Source of the DNA: Pseudarthrobacter psychrotolerans
GTDB taxonomy: Bacteria > Actinomycetota > Actinomycetes > Actinomycetales > Micrococcaceae
NCBI RefSeq assembly: GCF_009911795.1
Contig: NZ_CP047900.1
Coordinates: forward strand, 1 to 64,000
Length of the DNA stretch: 64,000 bases
Direction of reading: 5' to 3'
Under the pieces are notes generated by a model. It saw nothing but the letters and a program-made list of their open reading frames with translations. It had not been told where the DNA came from and ran no database searches. A program made the translations under genes and the position numbers. Each line of letters begins with the position of its first letter. Within the stretch, counting starts at the first letter, position 1. This document shows, one piece after another, positions 60,925 to 64,000 of the stretch.

Positions 60925-61896
60925 TTACGTGGCGGGGCGTGCGACGGACGTCGAGCGGCGCACGATTAGCTGTGATTCCAAGCCCACCTCTTTTCTAGCT
61001 AGCGGTCTCCCGGTGATCAGGTCGAGGAGCATTTCCAGGGCGAGTGCGCCGCTGCGATCGACCGCTAGCCTGACGGAGGTCAGTCCCGGTTCCGACACCG
61101 CGGCCATGTCAATGTCATCAATACCGACAATGCTCAGGTCTTCGGGGCAGCGCAGTCCCATGTCCCGGATTCCGGACATAACGCCCAAGGCCACCCGATC
61201 GTTGTAGGCGATTACAGCGGTGGCGCCGCTGGAGACCACTGCTGCTGCCGCGGACATGCCGCCCAGGAGGCTAGCCGTTTGGTTTCCCACCATCACCAAG
61301 GCGACGTCACGCTCCGCGCAGAGCCGGACCAGGACGTCTTGGCGCCGTGCGTTGGCCCAGGAGGTTGCCGGCCCGGGAACGTAAACGATTTTCCGATGGC
61401 CCAACGCCTGGAGGTGCTCTACGGCTTCCCGCAAACCTTGTGTAACGTCCATCAGGACGCACGGGGTATTGGCGACCTGGGCGTCGATGATGACCAAGGG
61501 TACCGCGCCAGCGGCCGCCTGGATGTCCGAGGGGGACAGCCGTGGGGAGATGAGAACGATTCCGTCCAACTCCCGGGACATGCGCTCCAGGATTTCCTTT
61601 TCCCGTCCGGTATCCTCGCTGGTGTCTGCCAGCACCATCCGGTGCCGCCCGTGCCAGGCCTGGTTCTGGATGGCTTTTGTCTGGGCGGACAGCACTGCGT
61701 ACGACAGGTCCGGAACCACAACTCCAAAGGTCCGGCTGCCGCTGTAAGCCGGAGCGCCATAGCCGACTTCGTGTGCCGCCACCATAACGCGTTGGCGGGT
61801 GTCTGTGGCCAGCATGCTCGGGTCCTTGAAGGCACGCGAGGCCGTTGCCAGGGAGACGCCTGCGCGGGTGGCGACGTCCGTAAGTGTCGCGGTCAT
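60925..61896 (-). CDS. LacI-family transcriptional regulator
   Basis: A 323-residue repressor: HTH TLTDVATRAGVSLATASRAF at the N-terminus, then the periplasmic-binding-like effector domain (FGVVVPDLSYAVLSAQTKAI, ATAVIAYNDRVALGVMSGIR, LSIVGIDDIDMAAVSEPGLT). The ATG at 61896 opens the HTH; an upstream ATG at 61941 adds a non-family stretch. It probably senses a sugar acid and controls the dehydrogenase and transporter genes upstream. A matching palindrome lies 37 bp before the start. Confidence 0.88.
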   Translation of the reverse strand: MTATLTDVATRAGVSLATASRAFKDPSMLATDTRQRVMVAAHEVGYGAPAYSGSRTFGVVVPDLSYAVLSAQTKAIQNQAWHGRHRMVLADTSEDTGREKEILERMSRELDGIVLISPRLSPSDIQAAAGAVPLVIIDAQVANTPCVLMDVTQGLREAVEHLQALGHRKIVYVPGPATSWANARRQDVLVRLCAERDVALVMVGNQTASLLGGMSAAAAVVSSGATAVIAYNDRVALGVMSGIRDMGLRCPEDLSIVGIDDIDMAAVSEPGLTSVRLAVDRSGALALEMLLDLITGRPLARKEVGLESQLIVRRSTSVARPAT

Positions 61897-61932
61897 CTTC
61901 GGCCCCGTCCTCTCGGTGTAACAGCGGGCTGA

Positions 61933-61956
61933 TGAAAACACTTTGCAAGGTTTTCA
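61933..61956. promoter_or_regulatory. operator-like palindrome before the LacI-type gene
   Basis: TGAAAAC (61933-61939) and GTTTTCA (61950-61956) flank ACTTTGCAAG, with CTTTGCAAG nearly symmetric in the centre. The 24-bp symmetry and central TGCA suit a LacI-family site for autoregulation. Confidence 0.5.
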
Positions 61957-61990
61957 ATTCTTATCTTAGTTCCGCGTAATCCAAATGCCG

Positions 61991-62033
61991 CCGGCCGGCG
62001 TTTCCCCGGCGACGCCTGGCGACCGCCGGCCGG
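61991..62033. terminator. GC-rich hairpin after the dehydrogenase gene
   Basis: CCGGCCGGCG (61991-62000) and CGCCGGCCGG (62024-62033) make a 10-bp stem between the dehydrogenase stop and the LacI-type gene. No T run. Likely terminator of the transporter/dehydrogenase operon. Confidence 0.5.
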
Positions 62034-62091
62034 ATGCTTCACTAATGATGGTCAGCACTCCGGACGGCGGGGGAGGCGCCCTGACAAACTC

Positions 62092-63108
62092 TCAGATAAA
62101 GCTGAGGAGCACCTTCGACGAGCCCGTGCCGCGATCGGCGGCCACGGCAAAAGCCTCCATAACGTCCCCGGCGTCGAACGTGTGCGTCAGCAAGGGCTCG
62201 ACGTCGAGGCCGTCCGCTAGGTACGCGAGGGCGTCGTCCATTTCGTCCGCAAAGCGGAACGTGCCCCGGTAGTCGATCTCCCGGAAGACAAGGGCCGCGA
62301 GCTCGGCGGTTACCGGTCCGGCCGGCAGATTCCCCACTTGGACCACGGTGCCGCCGCGGCGCACGGCCGCAAGGACTCCCCCGATGGCACGAGCCGCGCC
62401 GGAGGCTTCGAAGGCGACGTCCACCTCGGGCAGGACGGCGCCGGAGCCCACCAGCACGACGTCGTCGGCGCCCATGCGCTTGGCGATCGCGAGGGACGTC
62501 TCGGACAGGTCGCTTGCGACGATAGTGGCCGCACCCGCGCGCCGGGCAGCTGCCACCACGAGGGCACCGATCGGTCCGGCCCCGTTGACCAGAACGTCCC
62601 TGCCGTCGAGGCTGCCGGCCCGTTTGACCGCGTGGATTGCGACAGCGAGGGGCTCGGCGACGGCGGCCTGACGGGTGCTGACGCCGGCGGGCAGGCGGAG
62701 GAGCTGGCCTGCTGGGACTGCCTTGCGGGAAACGAAGGCGCCATCGGTGTGGGGCCAGTGTGCGGCGCTGCCAAAGTAGGTGACCTGAGGGCACAGGTTG
62801 GTGCGTCCGGCCAGGCAGTCGGTGCACTCGCGGCAGTAGACGGCAGGGTGGACGGTCACGGCGTCGCCGACCCCGAATCCTTTCACGCCCTTGCCGAGCA
62901 TGGAGATCCGCCCGGCGACCTCGTGGCCCAGGATTATGGGGTCGGCCAGTATGCTGAGCCCGGACGCTCCGTGGCTGACATAGTGCAAGTCCGAGCCGCA
63001 AATGCCGCCATATTCGACGTCGACAATCACCGAGCCGGCCGGGCAGGCAGGGTCCTGACGGTCTTCTAGACGGAGGTCCCCGGCAGAATGGACTACTACA
63101 GCTTTCAT
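62092..63108 (-). CDS. zinc-dependent alcohol dehydrogenase, L-idonate 5-dehydrogenase-like
   Basis: A 338-residue medium-chain dehydrogenase. Catalytic zinc: CGSDLHY with Cys, and GHEVAGRI with His-Glu; structural zinc: CRECTDCLAGRTNLC; nucleotide loop VNGAGPIGALVVAAARRAGA. The sequence resembles idonate/sorbitol dehydrogenases (YVSHGASGLSILADPIILGH), so it probably oxidises L-idonate or a related sugar acid with NAD(P). The ATG at 63108 overlaps the transporter stop (ATGA); upstream frame extension is not family-like. Confidence 0.85.
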   Translation of the reverse strand: MKAVVVHSAGDLRLEDRQDPACPAGSVIVDVEYGGICGSDLHYVSHGASGLSILADPIILGHEVAGRISMLGKGVKGFGVGDAVTVHPAVYCRECTDCLAGRTNLCPQVTYFGSAAHWPHTDGAFVSRKAVPAGQLLRLPAGVSTRQAAVAEPLAVAIHAVKRAGSLDGRDVLVNGAGPIGALVVAAARRAGAATIVASDLSETSLAIAKRMGADDVVLVGSGAVLPEVDVAFEASGAARAIGGVLAAVRRGGTVVQVGNLPAGPVTAELAALVFREIDYRGTFRFADEMDDALAYLADGLDVEPLLTHTFDAGDVMEAFAVAADRGTGSSKVLLSFI

Positions 63109-64000
63109 GCTGCGTCCTCCGCGAGGGTCAGGTCGCGCCCTCTGGTTTCGGGTGCGAAGAAGGTGGCCACAAAGGCGATGGCGGAGTAGAGGACCATCAT
63201 TGCGGCAATCGGCCACCACGAGTTGGTGAACAGTGCCAGCAGGCCCGCGGCAATCATCGGGGCCAGACCGCCGGAGAGCACGCCGCCGATTTCCTTGGCC
63301 ATGGCCAGCTGGCTATAACGGTTGCGGGAGCCGAAGAGCTCGTTGACGTAGGCAGACTGTACGGAGAACATTCCCAGCACGGAGACGGACAAGCCGATGA
63401 TTAGGGCCAGCGAGACCAGGAGCGGATCGCGGGACTGGATCATCAAAAGGGCAGGGACGGCGAAGAGCATCTGGAAGCCGGACAGTGCGCGATACATGCT
63501 GCGGCGGCCGAACTTGTCCGAGAGCCACCCGAAGAGAGGCACCGTCGCGAAGCCGATGAGTGAGCCGATCAGCAGGGCGAGCGTGCCGACGCTCTTGTTC
63601 ATTTGAAGGGCGCTGACGATGTAACCGATGAGGAAGGTCTGGATCATGGCCGAGTTGCCGGACTCACCGATCCGCAAGGCAATGGCCAGGACGAATGACT
63701 TGCCCTTGCGCTGTGTCTTAACGGGCTGGCTGACGGCAGTGGCTACCGCACCGGCGGGCGCTGCAGCGGCAACGGCGGCTGCAGCAGTATCGGCGTCATT
63801 CTGCTGGCGGGTGGCTTCGAAGACGGGGCTTTCCTTCAGATTGCGCCGCATCCACATCGCGTAAAGGGTGATGCCAATACTGGCGATAAATGGCAGGCGC
63901 CAGCCCCAGCTCATCAATGCCTCCTCGGGCAGGAGGGTCAACAGGACCCACAGCCCGGAGGCCAGCAGTGTGCCGGAGTTCGTTCCCAGGCAGACGAAGG
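63105..64000 (-). CDS. MHS/MFS transporter, C-terminal part (runs off the window)
   Basis: A partial major facilitator protein of the metabolite:H+ symporter (ShiA/ProP-like) type. Visible are several membrane segments, MRRNLKESPVFEATRQQ, the repeat loop GWLSDKFGRRSMYRALSGFQ and VQSAYVNELFGSRNRYSQLA typical of MHS carriers, ending FFAPETRGRDLTLAEDAA. The frame stays open to base 64000 (FVCLGTNSGTLLASGLWVLL), so the N-terminal half is outside. It likely imports the substrate of the coupled dehydrogenase. An Ala-rich loop (about AAAAVAAAAPAGAVATA) in the middle is unusual. Confidence 0.85.
   Translation of the reverse strand, partial: FVCLGTNSGTLLASGLWVLLTLLPEEALMSWGWRLPFIASIGITLYAMWMRRNLKESPVFEATRQQNDADTAAAAVAAAAPAGAVATAVSQPVKTQRKGKSFVLAIALRIGESGNSAMIQTFLIGYIVSALQMNKSVGTLALLIGSLIGFATVPLFGWLSDKFGRRSMYRALSGFQMLFAVPALLMIQSRDPLLVSLALIIGLSVSVLGMFSVQSAYVNELFGSRNRYSQLAMAKEIGGVLSGGLAPMIAAGLLALFTNSWWPIAAMMVLYSAIAFVATFFAPETRGRDLTLAEDAA

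Overview
The window is about 64 kb of high-GC actinobacterial DNA. The gene types suggest a plasmid or plasmid-like accessory replicon of a Micrococcaceae member (Arthrobacter sensu lato); this is inferred from gene style, not from a database match. Plasmid signs are a ParA/ribbon-helix-helix partition locus with an upstream iteron array (43.9-45.1 kb), a primase-type replication protein with what looks like an antisense-RNA-controlled leader (45.4-47.3 kb), a KfrA-like protein with a perfect palindromic operator (40.6-41.3 kb) and a short run of conjugation-type genes (56.0-59.6 kb).

Layout. 0-2.4 kb: ATP-dependent DNA ligase, then small genes behind a LexA-like box. 2.9-12.0 kb: a defence-like block. 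It holds an EcoRI-type adenine methyltransferase with a DUF262/HNH nuclease and an XRE regulator, then a HigB-like/HTH-ImmA pair divergent from a three-gene ubiquitin-like conjugation operon (tandem beta-grasp modifier, E2-like protein, JAB-E1 fusion), and a membrane Mrr-like nuclease. 12.2-30.8 kb: a catabolic cluster for an acyl compound. A leftward operon (two crotonases, acyl-CoA dehydrogenase, thiolase) and its TetR regulator face a rightward MFS transporter, acyl-CoA ligase, quinone oxidoreductase and FadB/J-like protein; an amidohydrolase and a five-gene Dpp/Opp importer follow. The two rightward units start from near-identical promoter/operator repeats, and a related site precedes the leftward operon, so one TetR protein probably controls all three. 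31.0-33.7 kb: a graveyard of transposon fragments. 34.0-40.5 kb: orphan genes including a T5orf172 nuclease and an Abi-like protein. 40.6-48.0 kb: plasmid backbone.

48.28-55.89 kb is a Tn3-family unit bounded by 37-bp inverted repeats and a 5-bp target duplication. Its cargo is a SipW/TasA-like secretion operon. It splits a small backbone gene whose two halves can be rejoined in frame. 56.0-59.6 kb resumes the conjugation genes. 59.9-64.0 kb holds a truncated isomerase, a LacI regulator, an idonate-type dehydrogenase and an MHS-type transporter that runs off the window.

Twelve reading-frame breaks (9.8-59.5 kb) would each be repaired by adding one C or G, nearly all in a short C or G run. 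This points to under-called homopolymers in the assembly more than to twelve real pseudogenes; affected genes are described with their rejoined products.
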